A stretch of 64,000 bases of DNA, taken from contig CACWNQ010000001.1 in NCBI GenBank assembly GCA_902762385.1, positions 248,001-312,000 on the forward strand, written 5' to 3'. Origin of the DNA: an uncultured Bacteroidales bacterium. Its GTDB lineage: Bacteria > Bacteroidota > Bacteroidia > Bacteroidales > Muribaculaceae. The position numbers were made by a program, and so were the translations under genes. The notes under the pieces are model-generated. The model searched no databases. It had not been told where the DNA came from and was given only the letters and a program-made list of their open reading frames with translations. Of this stretch, positions 1 through 8,492 are shown one piece after another (position 1 is the stretch's first letter; each line of letters starts with the position of its first letter).

Positions 1-110
1 TTAAAGTATAATTACTTTAAATTATCCATTCTATATTATTCCCAATGTTTTGTTTTATAATCAGTATTATGTTAAATAGCATATATTGAATTTGAGGATT
101 ATAATATTTT

Positions 111-133
111 AAGGAGTTGACTCCCCTTTTTAT
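111..133 (+). terminator. Possible terminator of a gene left of the window
   Basis: A short G+C-rich hairpin (AAGGAG, loop TTGA, CTCC followed by CCTT with a small bulge) runs into five T residues. It would end a rightward transcript that enters from outside the window. The rest of positions 1-180 is very A+T-rich, with no gene seen. Confidence 0.4.
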
Positions 134-179
134 TATAAAATGTGTAAATTGATTTAATAAGATGTTTATTAACAAAAAA

Positions 180-210
180 TTGTTGATACAAAATATTAAT
201 AGTATTTTTG
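180..210 (+). promoter_or_regulatory. Predicted Bacteroidetes sigma-ABfr promoter for the DAHP synthase gene
   Basis: TTG at 180-182 and TATTTTTG at 203-210 are separated by 20 nt, matching the Bacteroidetes -33/-7 pattern. The start codon lies 25 nt downstream at 235. Confidence 0.55.
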
Positions 211-234
211 CATTTAAATTAAATCATTATTTAT

Positions 235-1311
235 ATGCATACCTTGCTCAATATATCACCTCTTCCATTTAATGAAATTCCTCTAATCATTGCTGGTCCA
301 TGCAGCGCTGAATCTCATGAACAAACTTTGAAAACTGCACTAGGACTAAACACTAATGGCATCAAACTTTATCGAGCTGGACTTTGGAAACCACGTACCC
401 TTCCTGATAGCTTTGAAGGCATAGGCAAAATTGGATTAGAATGGCTAAATGAAGTAAAGAAAAAGACCGGAATGCTTGTTGCAACTGAAGTTGCAACTCG
501 TGAGCATGTTGAGTTATGCCTTGATAAAGGAATAGACGTCATATGGATTGGTGCTCGTACAACCACAAACCCATTTGCAGTTCAAGAGATTGCTGACGCT
601 CTAAGTGGACACAATGATGTGATTGTTTTTGTCAAAAATCCTGTAAATCCTGATATCGAGTTATGGATAGGTGCTCTGCAACGCATTAACAATGCTGGAA
701 TCACAATGCTTGGTGCAATTCATCGAGGATTTGATACGGGTGGCACACACATTTATCGTAACATGCCTGAATGGCATGTTGCTATTGAACTTCGTAGGCG
801 TATACCTGAATTGCCAATTCTGTGTGATCCTTCACATATGGGTGGAAAACGTGAACTAATCCCTACCCTATCTCAACAAGCGCTAGATATGGGGTTTGAT
901 GGTTTATTTATTGAATCGCATTGTAATCCAGATAAAGCGTTGAGTGATAGTGAACAACAAATAACCCCTAGTGAACTCAACAGCTTAATTAATTCATTGG
1001 TTATCAGGCGCCAAAGTGAACCAAATGAATTGCTAAACGCTATGCGCAGCCAAATTGATGAATGCGACAATAGTCTAATTGAGATTCTCAACAAGAGAAT
1101 GACAATCAGCCGAGAGATTGGCAAATACAAGAAGGATCATGATATGCAAGTTGTTCAAACAAGTCGGTTTGATGAAATACTGAAGCAGCGAATCAATCAA
1201 GCACAAGAAATGGGTATGAATGGTGATTTTATGAAAAAGGTAATGACCGCAATCCATCAAGAGTCAGTACGCCAACAAATTGAAATCCTGAATAATAACA
1301 ATAAATCATGA
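235..1311 (+). CDS. Bifunctional DAHP synthase / chorismate mutase
   Basis: This 358-residue protein joins two shikimate-pathway activities. Residues 1-255 form a DAHP synthase of the KDO8P-synthase-like (type I-beta) class, which condenses phosphoenolpyruvate and erythrose 4-phosphate; visible motifs are GPCSAES (21-27), the Lys-containing KNPVNPD (134-140) and CDPSHMGG (197-204). Residues 262-358 form an AroQ-type chorismate mutase with the typical helix start (RSQIDECDNSLIEILNKR) and GKYKK (297-301), which converts chorismate to prephenate for Phe/Tyr synthesis. The fused CM domain often serves as an allosteric sensor in this family. In Bacteroidales the gene usually sits with prephenate dehydratase and dehydrogenase; neither is present here. 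Its stop overlaps the next start (ATGA at 1308), suggesting translational coupling with a glycosidase. Confidence 0.95.
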   Translation: MHTLLNISPLPFNEIPLIIAGPCSAESHEQTLKTALGLNTNGIKLYRAGLWKPRTLPDSFEGIGKIGLEWLNEVKKKTGMLVATEVATREHVELCLDKGIDVIWIGARTTTNPFAVQEIADALSGHNDVIVFVKNPVNPDIELWIGALQRINNAGITMLGAIHRGFDTGGTHIYRNMPEWHVAIELRRRIPELPILCDPSHMGGKRELIPTLSQQALDMGFDGLFIESHCNPDKALSDSEQQITPSELNSLINSLVIRRQSEPNELLNAMRSQIDECDNSLIEILNKRMTISREIGKYKKDHDMQVVQTSRFDEILKQRINQAQEMGMNGDFMKKVMTAIHQESVRQQIEILNNNNKS

Positions 1312-3494
1312 AACGTGTTTTAATACTTTTCTCTTTAGTGCTAATTGCTATTAATGTTACACTAGCAAATGACTTAGATGAAGCAAATGCGCTTGTCCTG
1401 AGGTTGTCGCCCAAATTGGCTCAAAAGGTTACATTCGAACTCATTACTGCCACAAGTAAAGGTAATGACGTCTTTTCTTTAGAAAGTCGTAATGGTAAAG
1501 TAGTAATTGGTGGCAATAATGCTAATTCAATGGCTGTTGGTCTAAACCGCTACTTGAATCGATTTTGTAAGACTACTATATCTTGGTATGCCGACATCGC
1601 AATTGATTTACCATCTACACTACCTGATGTCCCTGAGAAAGAAACTATTGAAGCTCGAGTGCCTCAGCGCTTTTTTCTAAACTATTGTACTTTTGGCTAT
1701 ACAATGCCATTCTGGGATTGGAAGGATTGGGAGCGCTTTATTGACTGGATGGCACTTAATGGCATCAATATGCCTCTAGCCATCACTGGTCAAGAGGCTG
1801 TTTGGTATAATGTGTGGACAAGACTTGGTATGACCGATGAACAAGTGCGTAGCTATTTTACAGGACCAGTTTATTTACCATGGCACCGCATGGCAAATAT
1901 CGATGCATGGTGTGGTCCTCTTCCTAAAGAATGGCTTGATGGCCAGGCCGAGCTACAAAAGAAGATAGTAACTCGTGAACGAGCGTTGAACATGCGCCCA
2001 GTACTACCTGCTTTTGCTGGGCATGTGCCTCGTCAACTCAAGGAAATGTACCCTCATGCCGACATCAAAGCAATGAGTACTTGGGATGAATTTGAAGAGC
2101 CTTATCGCACATTCTTCCTTAATAGTGAAGACCCATTATATAGTAAGATTCAGAAAATGTTTCTCGAGGAGCAGACACGCATGTTTGGCACCGATCATAT
2201 ATATGGTATTGATCCTTTTAATGAAATGGACCCTCCTAGTTTTGAACCTACATATCTGAACAAAATCTCAAAGCATATTTACCAGAGTTTAACGGCTGTA
2301 GATCCTAAAGCTGAGTGGTTGCAGATGGGATGGTTCCTCTATTACCAGCGCAAGGATTATACTCCTGAACGAGCCAAGGCTATGCTAACAGGAGTACCTA
2401 ACGGCAAAATGACGATGCTTGACTACTATTGTGAGTATAAAGAGATGTGGCGCGATCTGGATGGATTCTATGGTCAACCTTACATTTGGTGTTATCTTGG
2501 CAACTTTGGTGGCAATAGCAACATTCAGGGTAATGTGAAGCAAACTGGCGAAAAACTAGAAGCAGCTCTCAGGGAAGGTGGAAACAACTTGGTAGGCATT
2601 GGTTCTACCCTTGAAGGTCTTGAAGTTCAACAATTCCCATATGAATATATATTTGAAAAAGCATGGGATCTCAAGAAAACAGATGAACAAGTAGTTAATG
2701 AACTTGCCGATCGTCATTCTGGCAAAGTTTCTCAACCAGTGCGTGAAGCGTGGAAGATGCTTTATGACAGTGTTTTAAACATAAGACCCACAACTTTCTG
2801 TGGACCTCTGCCCTGCCAATATCCTGAATTGGATAAAACTCATGGACGTTGCTCAGTGAGGTATATTCCACGCCAACTCATTTATGCCTGGGACAAATTG
2901 CTTGAACAGGACTCAGTAACTACCGATGCTATGACAATAGACATAATATGGATTGGACGTCAATTGCTGGGAGACTTGTTCTTAGTCGACAAGCAGGCTT
3001 TCGACAAGGCATTTCATGAGAGAGATGTCAAATCAATGGAGGAAATAATGGAAGAGATGGGATATATTATCATCTCAATGGAGACTTTGAACCAATGTCA
3101 TCCATTCTGTACAATGCACAAGTGGATAGAACAGGCAAGGGATTTAGGCATAACTCCTGAAGTAAAGGATTACTATGAGATGAATGCTCGTCGGTTAGTT
3201 ACAACTTGGGGTGGTGATCTTAATGATTATTCTTGCCGAAACTGGTCAGGTTTACTTGACAATTATTATTTTAGTCGTTGGTATTGCTATTTCAACTATT
3301 TGCTATCACTAGCAAATCAAGGAAAAGAATATAACCATGCAGTTTTGCAGGAGGCGATAAAAAGGATACAAGACTCTTGGCCTGAGAAGAAGGGTCTAGA
3401 AACACCAATTCAACATCAAGACATTATCACCGTATGCAAAACAATAAATGGTATGCTCCGAGACAAATTCAATAATATCAAGACTGACAATTAA
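1308..3494 (+). CDS. Alpha-N-acetylglucosaminidase, GH89 (NAGLU family)
   Basis: This 728-residue secreted glycosidase would remove terminal alpha-linked GlcNAc from host or microbial glycans such as heparan or mucin-type chains. Residues 1-20 are a signal peptide ending at ...LA, so it is probably periplasmic or exported. The NAGLU N-terminal domain, the TIM-barrel domain (about 115-450) and the C-terminal helical domain are all present at full length. The acid/base Glu is E306 in FNEMDPP, and the nucleophile is probably E436 in GSTLEGLEV. It overlaps the upstream aromatic-biosynthesis gene by 4 nt, and its 3' end overlaps the convergent thioredoxin gene by 17 bp. No SusC/SusD pair or sulfatase is nearby, so it is not part of an obvious polysaccharide utilisation locus. 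Confidence 0.95.
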   Translation: MKRVLILFSLVLIAINVTLANDLDEANALVLRLSPKLAQKVTFELITATSKGNDVFSLESRNGKVVIGGNNANSMAVGLNRYLNRFCKTTISWYADIAIDLPSTLPDVPEKETIEARVPQRFFLNYCTFGYTMPFWDWKDWERFIDWMALNGINMPLAITGQEAVWYNVWTRLGMTDEQVRSYFTGPVYLPWHRMANIDAWCGPLPKEWLDGQAELQKKIVTRERALNMRPVLPAFAGHVPRQLKEMYPHADIKAMSTWDEFEEPYRTFFLNSEDPLYSKIQKMFLEEQTRMFGTDHIYGIDPFNEMDPPSFEPTYLNKISKHIYQSLTAVDPKAEWLQMGWFLYYQRKDYTPERAKAMLTGVPNGKMTMLDYYCEYKEMWRDLDGFYGQPYIWCYLGNFGGNSNIQGNVKQTGEKLEAALREGGNNLVGIGSTLEGLEVQQFPYEYIFEKAWDLKKTDEQVVNELADRHSGKVSQPVREAWKMLYDSVLNIRPTTFCGPLPCQYPELDKTHGRCSVRYIPRQLIYAWDKLLEQDSVTTDAMTIDIIWIGRQLLGDLFLVDKQAFDKAFHERDVKSMEEIMEEMGYIIISMETLNQCHPFCTMHKWIEQARDLGITPEVKDYYEMNARRLVTTWGGDLNDYSCRNWSGLLDNYYFSRWYCYFNYLLSLANQGKEYNHAVLQEAIKRIQDSWPEKKGLETPIQHQDIITVCKTINGMLRDKFNNIKTDN

Positions 3495-3810
3495 GAATCA
3501 TACTCCATTTTGCAATTGTTTGATTCAATTCTACCGTGTCGATAAAATTTCCGGCACGGTATATTTCTTTACCGTTTACAAATAGTAATACAGTCGGGGC
3601 ACTAGCAACTAAGAAAGAACCAGCAATTTCAGGTACAACATGAATTTCGGCACGCACTGAATGCACATTGTCGAAAGAACCAATAACCTTCTCAATTTTA
3701 TTGAGCATAATTGAACAAAGTCCACAATCAGGCGCCTGAATGTATAGCAAGCAAATTTGATTTGCTCTGACCTCTTGTTTTAGTTGATTAATATCGTTGA
3801 TCAGTTCCAT
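3478..3810 (-). CDS. Thioredoxin-like protein (CGLC)
   Basis: This 110-residue protein has the thioredoxin fold signature: a beta strand (ICLLYIQAP) before a redox CxxC at C29-C32 (CGLC), and the cis-Pro region in ASAPTVLLF. There is no signal peptide, so it is probably cytosolic. The active-site sequence differs from the CGPC of classical thioredoxin, which would shift its redox potential; its substrate is unknown. It converges on and slightly overlaps the GH89 gene. Its promoter -7 box ends only 4 nt before the ATG, so the mRNA may be nearly leaderless. Confidence 0.85.
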   Translation of the reverse strand: MELINDINQLKQEVRANQICLLYIQAPDCGLCSIMLNKIEKVIGSFDNVHSVRAEIHVVPEIAGSFLVASAPTVLLFVNGKEIYRAGNFIDTVELNQTIAKWSMILNCQS

Positions 3811-3814
3811 TGTG

Positions 3815-3844
3815 CAAATATAAAATGAATAAATGAAAGGACAA
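3815..3844 (-). promoter_or_regulatory. Predicted promoter for the thioredoxin-like gene
   Basis: On the minus strand, TTG (3842-3844) and TATATTTG (3815-3822) are separated by 19 nt. The ATG is at 3810, so transcription would begin almost at the start codon. Confidence 0.55.
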
Positions 3845-3847
3845 AAA

Positions 3848-3878
3848 AGCGAAGAGCAATTTGTTTATGCTCCTCGCT
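3848..3878 (-). terminator. Terminator downstream of the flavodoxin gene
   Basis: An 11-nt stem with one A.C mismatch (3848-3858 with 3868-3878) is followed, read on the minus strand, by a run of six T. It separates the flavodoxin gene from the thioredoxin-like gene, so these are independent transcripts. The stem partly abuts the thioredoxin promoter. Confidence 0.75.
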
Positions 3879-3905
3879 ATTATTGAAATATTTAATTTTA
3901 AAAGA

Positions 3906-4484
3906 TTATTTCACTAGCTTCTTAATCTCTTCTTTTGATTTGCCAGTGAGATTGATAGGATCTTTCCAATTAGCATTTGGTGCCGATGGTGTAAGATACT
4001 TCATTGTTTCTCCTGCTTCACTTCCACCTGATGTGAAGAATGGGATAACTGTTTTGCCTTCAAGATTATATTGTTCAACAAATGTGTTAATTATTGTTGG
4101 AGCAATATACCACCATATTGGATAACCAATATACACTGTGTTATATTGGTCCATATTTTCTACTTTGTTTTTAATAGCAGGTCGGCTGCTCTTATCCTTC
4201 ATCTCAACCGAGCTGCGGCTCTGCTGGTTGTGCCAGTCAAGGTCAGCGTCGGTATAAGGTTGTTTTGGTTGAATCTCGTGAATGTCGGCATTAACCAACT
4301 CTGCAAGTTTCTCAGCAGCAGCTTTTGTGGTGCCAGTTGCCGAGAAGTATGCCACTAAAGTTGTTTTCTTTTCCATTTTTTCTGAATTGTTTTGCTGTGC
4401 ACTCCCCTGTTGCTCTTTGTTGCCTGCGCAAGCACAAAGAATGATGGTTATACTGAGCGCAACGATTGTTGTTAATCTTTTCAT
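3906..4484 (-). CDS. Flavodoxin-family lipoprotein
   Basis: This is a 192-residue flavodoxin-like protein. The N-terminus is a lipoprotein signal peptide (charged MKRL, hydrophobic stretch, lipobox LCAC with the modified Cys probably C19), followed by a polar Gln/Asn/Glu/Lys linker. The flavodoxin domain starts near residue 42: the strand TLVAYFSATGTT is the FMN phosphate-binding loop, and IGYPIWWYIAP is the second FMN-contact region. The protein would sit on the outer face of a membrane and carry FMN, probably as a quinone or small-molecule oxidoreductase. A lipid-anchored flavodoxin is less usual than a cytosolic one. It is single-gene, with a terminator behind it. Confidence 0.88.
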   Translation of the reverse strand: MKRLTTIVALSITIILCACAGNKEQQGSAQQNNSEKMEKKTTLVAYFSATGTTKAAAEKLAELVNADIHEIQPKQPYTDADLDWHNQQSRSSVEMKDKSSRPAIKNKVENMDQYNTVYIGYPIWWYIAPTIINTFVEQYNLEGKTVIPFFTSGGSEAGETMKYLTPSAPNANWKDPINLTGKSKEEIKKLVK

Positions 4485-4591
4485 TTTCTTTGATTTATAA
4501 TGTTATAATTACACGTTTCATTTAACATTTTAACAATCTCATTAAAATCAACCACCTCATATCTCCTTATAAAGGATGAATGTAGTTTTTG

Positions 4592-4599
4592 CAAAATTA
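4592..4599 (-). promoter_or_regulatory. Possible -7 element for the flavodoxin gene
   Basis: TAATTTTG on the minus strand matches TAnnTTTG and would give a leader of about 105 nt. No clear -33 TTG is seen at the right distance. The rest of the 4485-4720 spacer is A+T-rich with nothing else recognised. Confidence 0.35.
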
Positions 4600-4724
4600 C
4601 AAAATTCATCTAGGTAATACTAATCTTTATTACTGATTTTTTTGACTATTTTACTGAATAATAAAAAATGAAAATGTGTAATAAATCAAATTCTATGTTT
4701 TTTTAAAAAAATAGGTCTAATATC

Positions 4725-4755
4725 TTGCACAATTAATAAAATGGTATTAACTTTG
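4725..4755 (+). promoter_or_regulatory. Predicted promoter of tRNA-Cys
   Basis: TTG at 4725-4727, 20 nt, then TAACTTTG at 4748-4755. The mature tRNA begins 19 nt downstream. Confidence 0.7.
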
Positions 4756-4774
4756 CAGTCGCAAAAACGGTAAT

Positions 4775-4846
4775 GGTCGCTTGGATGAGTGGTTTAGTCA
4801 CCGGTCTGCAAAACCGGGCACAGCGGTTCGAGTCCGCTAGCGACCT
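4775..4846 (+). tRNA. tRNA-Cys (GCA)
   Basis: A 72-nt cloverleaf can be drawn by eye: acceptor stem GGTCGCT with AGCGACC, anticodon stem CCGGT/ACCGG around the loop CTGCAAA (anticodon GCA), and T arm AGCGG-TTCGAGT-CCGCT. The discriminator base is T at 4846, as expected for bacterial tRNA-Cys. CCA is not encoded, which is common in Bacteroidetes. Confidence 0.96.
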
Positions 4847-4853
4847 CAAAATG

Positions 4854-4890
4854 AAGGTGTATCAATTCAATTTGATGCACCTTTGTTTTT
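4854..4890 (+). terminator. Terminator after tRNA-Cys
   Basis: AAGGTGTATCAA (4854-4865) pairs with TTGATGCACCTT (4872-4883) apart from one T.G position, with a 6-nt loop and a T-rich tail. It could also serve the leftward DUF58 gene, which ends at 4904. Confidence 0.75.
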
Positions 4891-4903
4891 TTGTTGTCAC
4901 TCA

Positions 4904-6214
4904 TCAAAATGTGTGTGCCGCTTTCATCTCTAAGTAACGGTTAATTAAATTAACCGATAAGTTCTCTGGTTTTGTAAGAAGTGAAAATATGCCATTTTGT
5001 CGCAGAGTTGCAACGATAGCCTGTTTTTCAAAAGTCACATTGCGTGCTACGGCATGACAATAGTAGTCTTGAATATCACGTTCGGGTTCGCGACTAAATT
5101 GGTCGAGTTCGACATCTTCAAAGAAAACAACTAGTACAACATGATTATTGCTCAATTGCTTCAAGTATGGAAGTTGTCGCTCCAAAGCATTTCGCCCATA
5201 AAAGTTGGTATAGATAATTAACAGGCTGCGTTTTGTCACTAGTCGACCTACATTCACACACAACGATGAGTAATCACTCTCACCAAAAGTTGACTCTTGA
5301 TGGTAAAGATTATCAAGTATTTTTTGCATGTGTAAATTGTTGCGCTCGGGACGAATAAAGGAGTCGAATTGGCGTTCAAAGGTTATTACGCCAGCCTTAT
5401 CTTCTTTATGCGTTGCAATATAGCTTAGCACCAGTGCTGCATTTATTGAATAATCGAGTAATGTCATCCCATCAAAGGCTTGTTGCATGACTCTCCCCTT
5501 ATCAATAACACTTATCACCTGCTGAGATTTTTCATCGGTGTATATGTTGGCCATCAGCTTGTTACGCCGTGCAGTGGCTTTCCAGTTGATAGTGCGATAA
5601 TCATCACCAGTTACATAATCTTTGATTTGCTCAAATTCAGTGTTGTTGCCTACACGCCTAATCTTCTTAATTCCTATTTCACTTAAATTATTGCTTATTG
5701 CCAATAGTTCATAGTGGTTTAGCTTTAAGTAGCTTGGAAATACTTTTATGTCTTGTGCTTCGCCACAAGTAAAGCGACGTTGAATGAGACCAATAATTGA
5801 TGATACAAATACTCTTATTTTCCCAAAGTTGTAAACCCCACGTTTAGTAGGATGCAGATTATAAATAATGGTTTTTCCCTCGAGAGATTTTAGACTTAAA
5901 TCGAAGTTTATATCTCGACGTTGAAAAACAAATGGAACCTCGTCAATAATGTTGAGCCAAACAGGGAATGTGTAATTACTCTCTACCCTAATTTCTATCT
6001 GGTTATCATCGCCATTGGAAAAACGCTCGGAGCATAAACGGTTAGCATCAATGCCATGCTTATGGTATAAAAGGATGATATCAATAATGAGCATCATCCC
6101 AATAATTGTAAGTATAGCAATTGCTGCCCAATAGCAAAAGCGCCACCAAAATCCTGCAACAAATAGCAGGATTATTGCTGTCATTATTATATAGAAACGG
6201 CGAGTAAGGAACAT
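4904..6214 (-). CDS. DUF58 domain protein of the MoxR operon
   Basis: This 436-residue protein has two N-terminal membrane segments (about 8-20 and 30-50), then a beta-rich region, and a DUF58 core with the hallmark F-E-Q-I-K-D-Y-x-x-G-D-D-Y-R-x-I-N-W-K-A-T-A-R stretch near residues 195-220. The C-terminal half resembles a von Willebrand A-type fold (VISVIDKGR...). DUF58 proteins are nearly always next to MoxR AAA+ ATPases and are thought to be their client or adaptor at the membrane; no biochemical role is settled. It is the last gene of a six-gene leftward operon and starts 12 nt after the MoxR stop. Confidence 0.9.
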   Translation of the reverse strand: MFLTRRFYIIMTAIILLFVAGFWWRFCYWAAIAILTIIGMMLIIDIILLYHKHGIDANRLCSERFSNGDDNQIEIRVESNYTFPVWLNIIDEVPFVFQRRDINFDLSLKSLEGKTIIYNLHPTKRGVYNFGKIRVFVSSIIGLIQRRFTCGEAQDIKVFPSYLKLNHYELLAISNNLSEIGIKKIRRVGNNTEFEQIKDYVTGDDYRTINWKATARRNKLMANIYTDEKSQQVISVIDKGRVMQQAFDGMTLLDYSINAALVLSYIATHKEDKAGVITFERQFDSFIRPERNNLHMQKILDNLYHQESTFGESDYSSLCVNVGRLVTKRSLLIIYTNFYGRNALERQLPYLKQLSNNHVVLVVFFEDVELDQFSREPERDIQDYYCHAVARNVTFEKQAIVATLRQNGIFSLLTKPENLSVNLINRYLEMKAAHTF

Positions 6215-6226
6215 ATTTGTTTCTTT

Positions 6227-7198
6227 TTATTTGGGCACCTCAATCTTGTCGAGTAAAGCCTGGGCAAGTTTCTCGATGGTGAAACCTTGCATTTCGGCAT
6301 CGGCAGTAATAATCAATCGGTGTTCTAGCACCGGAGGAACAATTGTTTTAATGTCATCGGGGGTAACAAAGTCGCGACCTTGAAGCAGTGCGTAAGCCTT
6401 TGCTCCTTGTAAAATGCAAATAGAAGCACGAGGTGAAGCTCCTAACTGTATTGCTTGACTAAGGCGTGTTTGCTGTGTGATTTGAGCAATATAATTTAGC
6501 AAAGATTTGTCAATTATCACTTTGTCAATATAAGCTCGCAACTGAAGTAACTGCTCTACAGTTATTATGGGGTCAATGTCATCGAGTTTAATCATTTTAG
6601 AATTTTCCTGGTGACGTTCGAGTATTTGAACCTCCTCGTTGAATGATGGGTAACCCATATTCACTTTCATCATGAAACGGTCGAGTTGCGCCTCAGGAAG
6701 TCTATAGGTTCCTTCCTGCTCAACTGGATTCTGTGTGGCAAGCACTGTATAGAGAGGTGACATTTGTCGAGTTACTCCATCAACAGTGCTTTGGCGTTCC
6801 TCCATAACCTCAAACAAAGCCGCCTGGGTTTTAGCTGGAGCGCGGTTTATCTCATCAACGAGTACAATTTGTGAGAAGATGGGGCCTTTGTGAAACTCAA
6901 ATTCTTGAGTTTTAATATTGAACACATTTGTGCCTAACACATCACTAGGCATGAGATCGGGAGTAAATTGAATTCGCTTGAAGTCGGCATCAATAAGTTT
7001 AGAAATAAGTCTTGTGAGCAATGTTTTTGCCACCCCTGGAACACCCTCTACTAGTACATGGCCATCGGCAAGAATAGCTGTGAGTATTAGGTCTACAGCC
7101 CTCTCCTGCCCCACTATCACCATGGCGATTTTTTCACGTAAAGTGTTCACCTTTTCTTGAAAATCGCTCAAGTCAAATCGACTATAGTTAGTTTCCAT
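6227..7198 (-). CDS. MoxR-family AAA+ ATPase
   Basis: This 323-residue AAA+ ATPase has Walker A GVPGVAKT (52-59), Walker B LVDEINRA, the sensor region TQNPVEQEGTYRLPEAQLDRF, and the C-terminal lid domain (SPRAS). The length is typical of MoxR. MoxR proteins act as chaperone-like ATPases that mature or insert partner complexes, and here the partners are presumably the DUF58, DUF4350, DUF4129 and SpoIIM-like membrane proteins encoded around it. The protein itself lacks membrane segments and should act at the cytoplasmic face. Confidence 0.95.
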   Translation of the reverse strand: METNYSRFDLSDFQEKVNTLREKIAMVIVGQERAVDLILTAILADGHVLVEGVPGVAKTLLTRLISKLIDADFKRIQFTPDLMPSDVLGTNVFNIKTQEFEFHKGPIFSQIVLVDEINRAPAKTQAALFEVMEERQSTVDGVTRQMSPLYTVLATQNPVEQEGTYRLPEAQLDRFMMKVNMGYPSFNEEVQILERHQENSKMIKLDDIDPIITVEQLLQLRAYIDKVIIDKSLLNYIAQITQQTRLSQAIQLGASPRASICILQGAKAYALLQGRDFVTPDDIKTIVPPVLEHRLIITADAEMQGFTIEKLAQALLDKIEVPK

Positions 7199-7229
7199 AT
7201 TTTTATAGTGTTATTAAGAATGATTTCGT

Positions 7230-8492
7230 TTAAAGATTATTTATCACATTGTTCATTATATCAATCAAGTACTTTGTTTCTTTGTCGCTCAATTGTGTGT
7301 CATTAATATCGAAATCGGTGTGGATTTCTTTCAAACGCTCAATGGCACTTGATAATTGGTCGGCATCAATTCCGGTGCGTTTTGAAATATAAGAAAGATT
7401 TTCACCTAAATCAATTTCATTGTTTATATCGACAAGCAGTTTTTTCATCATCTCGTGTGAAAACTGTTTGTAATAATCAAGAACAAGTGATGTGTTGTCA
7501 TGATGACGGTAATGCATAAGCCCTATGTGCTTCACCATACTGAGAGTCTGATTCTTTGGTGGCTCTATAACAGGTATCACTCGTTGCCTACGTCGTGCCG
7601 TGAATAGGAGAGACAACAATATCGTGAACAGAGTCAAATAGACAGCCCATCTTAGCGACTTATTATCAAGGAACACCCTCAATGGCGACTTTGACTTATC
7701 TTGCTCAGTAATATAGTCTTCACTTTGTGTGAGATCATATCGAACCATGTGTTTGTCACCAACTTGTGACATTATGCGCATAAGAAGGTGCGCTCCGTCC
7801 TTTTCAAGAATATTATAGTTGGTGAACACTTGTGGCCAAGACACTATTACAAGCTTGCCTTTGCCATATTGACGGCTTGCTGCAACAATAATATCACCCC
7901 CATATCTTAGTTTTTGCTTTATGAATGGAGTCCACTTAGCATTCTCCATCTCAAAACCGGCTATTACAGCATAGTTTTCAGGAGAGAAAATTCTAAAACG
8001 ATATCTTTTTTTATCATAAATTGAATCAGCTCTCCATGTCAATATCGTAGAATCAGCATTAGTTAAAAAATTATCTGGACTGTAATAGTCATATCCATTA
8101 TCTAATCCAACATCAAGCTTCTTGCACAAAGAATCACACAGATAATCGTTAATAAAAATAATGTTTTGACCACGTTTTAAAATTTTGAGAAATTTTTCAA
8201 TTTCCTCTTCTTCGTAGTCTTCTATACCATAATTAACTAGCAAAATGGTGGAGTTTATATTGTCACTGTCGTTATAAGCATCAACTAGATAGCCTGCCTT
8301 AACTTCATAACTACTTTTTAGGCTTGCCTTCAACAGACTATCAACAAGCATTGAACCAAATGGATTAGGATCAGTGTGAGAAAAAGTCCAGTCCTCCCAA
8401 GTAAATCGTTTTGGAATCTTAATTTCAATCAGCACAAGTAATGCAAAAAGAATAAGAATAGATACTATGAAACCACGGCTAAGCTTCATCAT
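7230..8492 (-). CDS. DUF4350 domain membrane protein
   Basis: This protein of about 420 residues has a membrane segment at about 7-24, an extracytoplasmic DUF4350 region with a ThuA/GATase-like alternation of strands (STILLVNYGIEDYEEEEI, NIIFINDYL, KLVIVSWPQ), a second membrane segment near 280-297 (WAVYLTLFTILLSLLF), then a basic stretch and a cytosolic helical tail of about 120 residues. The start could be GTG 8495, ATG 8492 or ATG 8489; I chose the ATG at 8492, a few bases after a strong AGGAGGT. DUF4350 proteins recur in MoxR/DUF58 operons and their function is not known. Confidence 0.82.
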   Translation of the reverse strand: MMKLSRGFIVSILILFALLVLIEIKIPKRFTWEDWTFSHTDPNPFGSMLVDSLLKASLKSSYEVKAGYLVDAYNDSDNINSTILLVNYGIEDYEEEEIEKFLKILKRGQNIIFINDYLCDSLCKKLDVGLDNGYDYYSPDNFLTNADSTILTWRADSIYDKKRYRFRIFSPENYAVIAGFEMENAKWTPFIKQKLRYGGDIIVAASRQYGKGKLVIVSWPQVFTNYNILEKDGAHLLMRIMSQVGDKHMVRYDLTQSEDYITEQDKSKSPLRVFLDNKSLRWAVYLTLFTILLSLLFTARRRQRVIPVIEPPKNQTLSMVKHIGLMHYRHHDNTSLVLDYYKQFSHEMMKKLLVDINNEIDLGENLSYISKRTGIDADQLSSAIERLKEIHTDFDINDTQLSDKETKYLIDIMNNVINNL

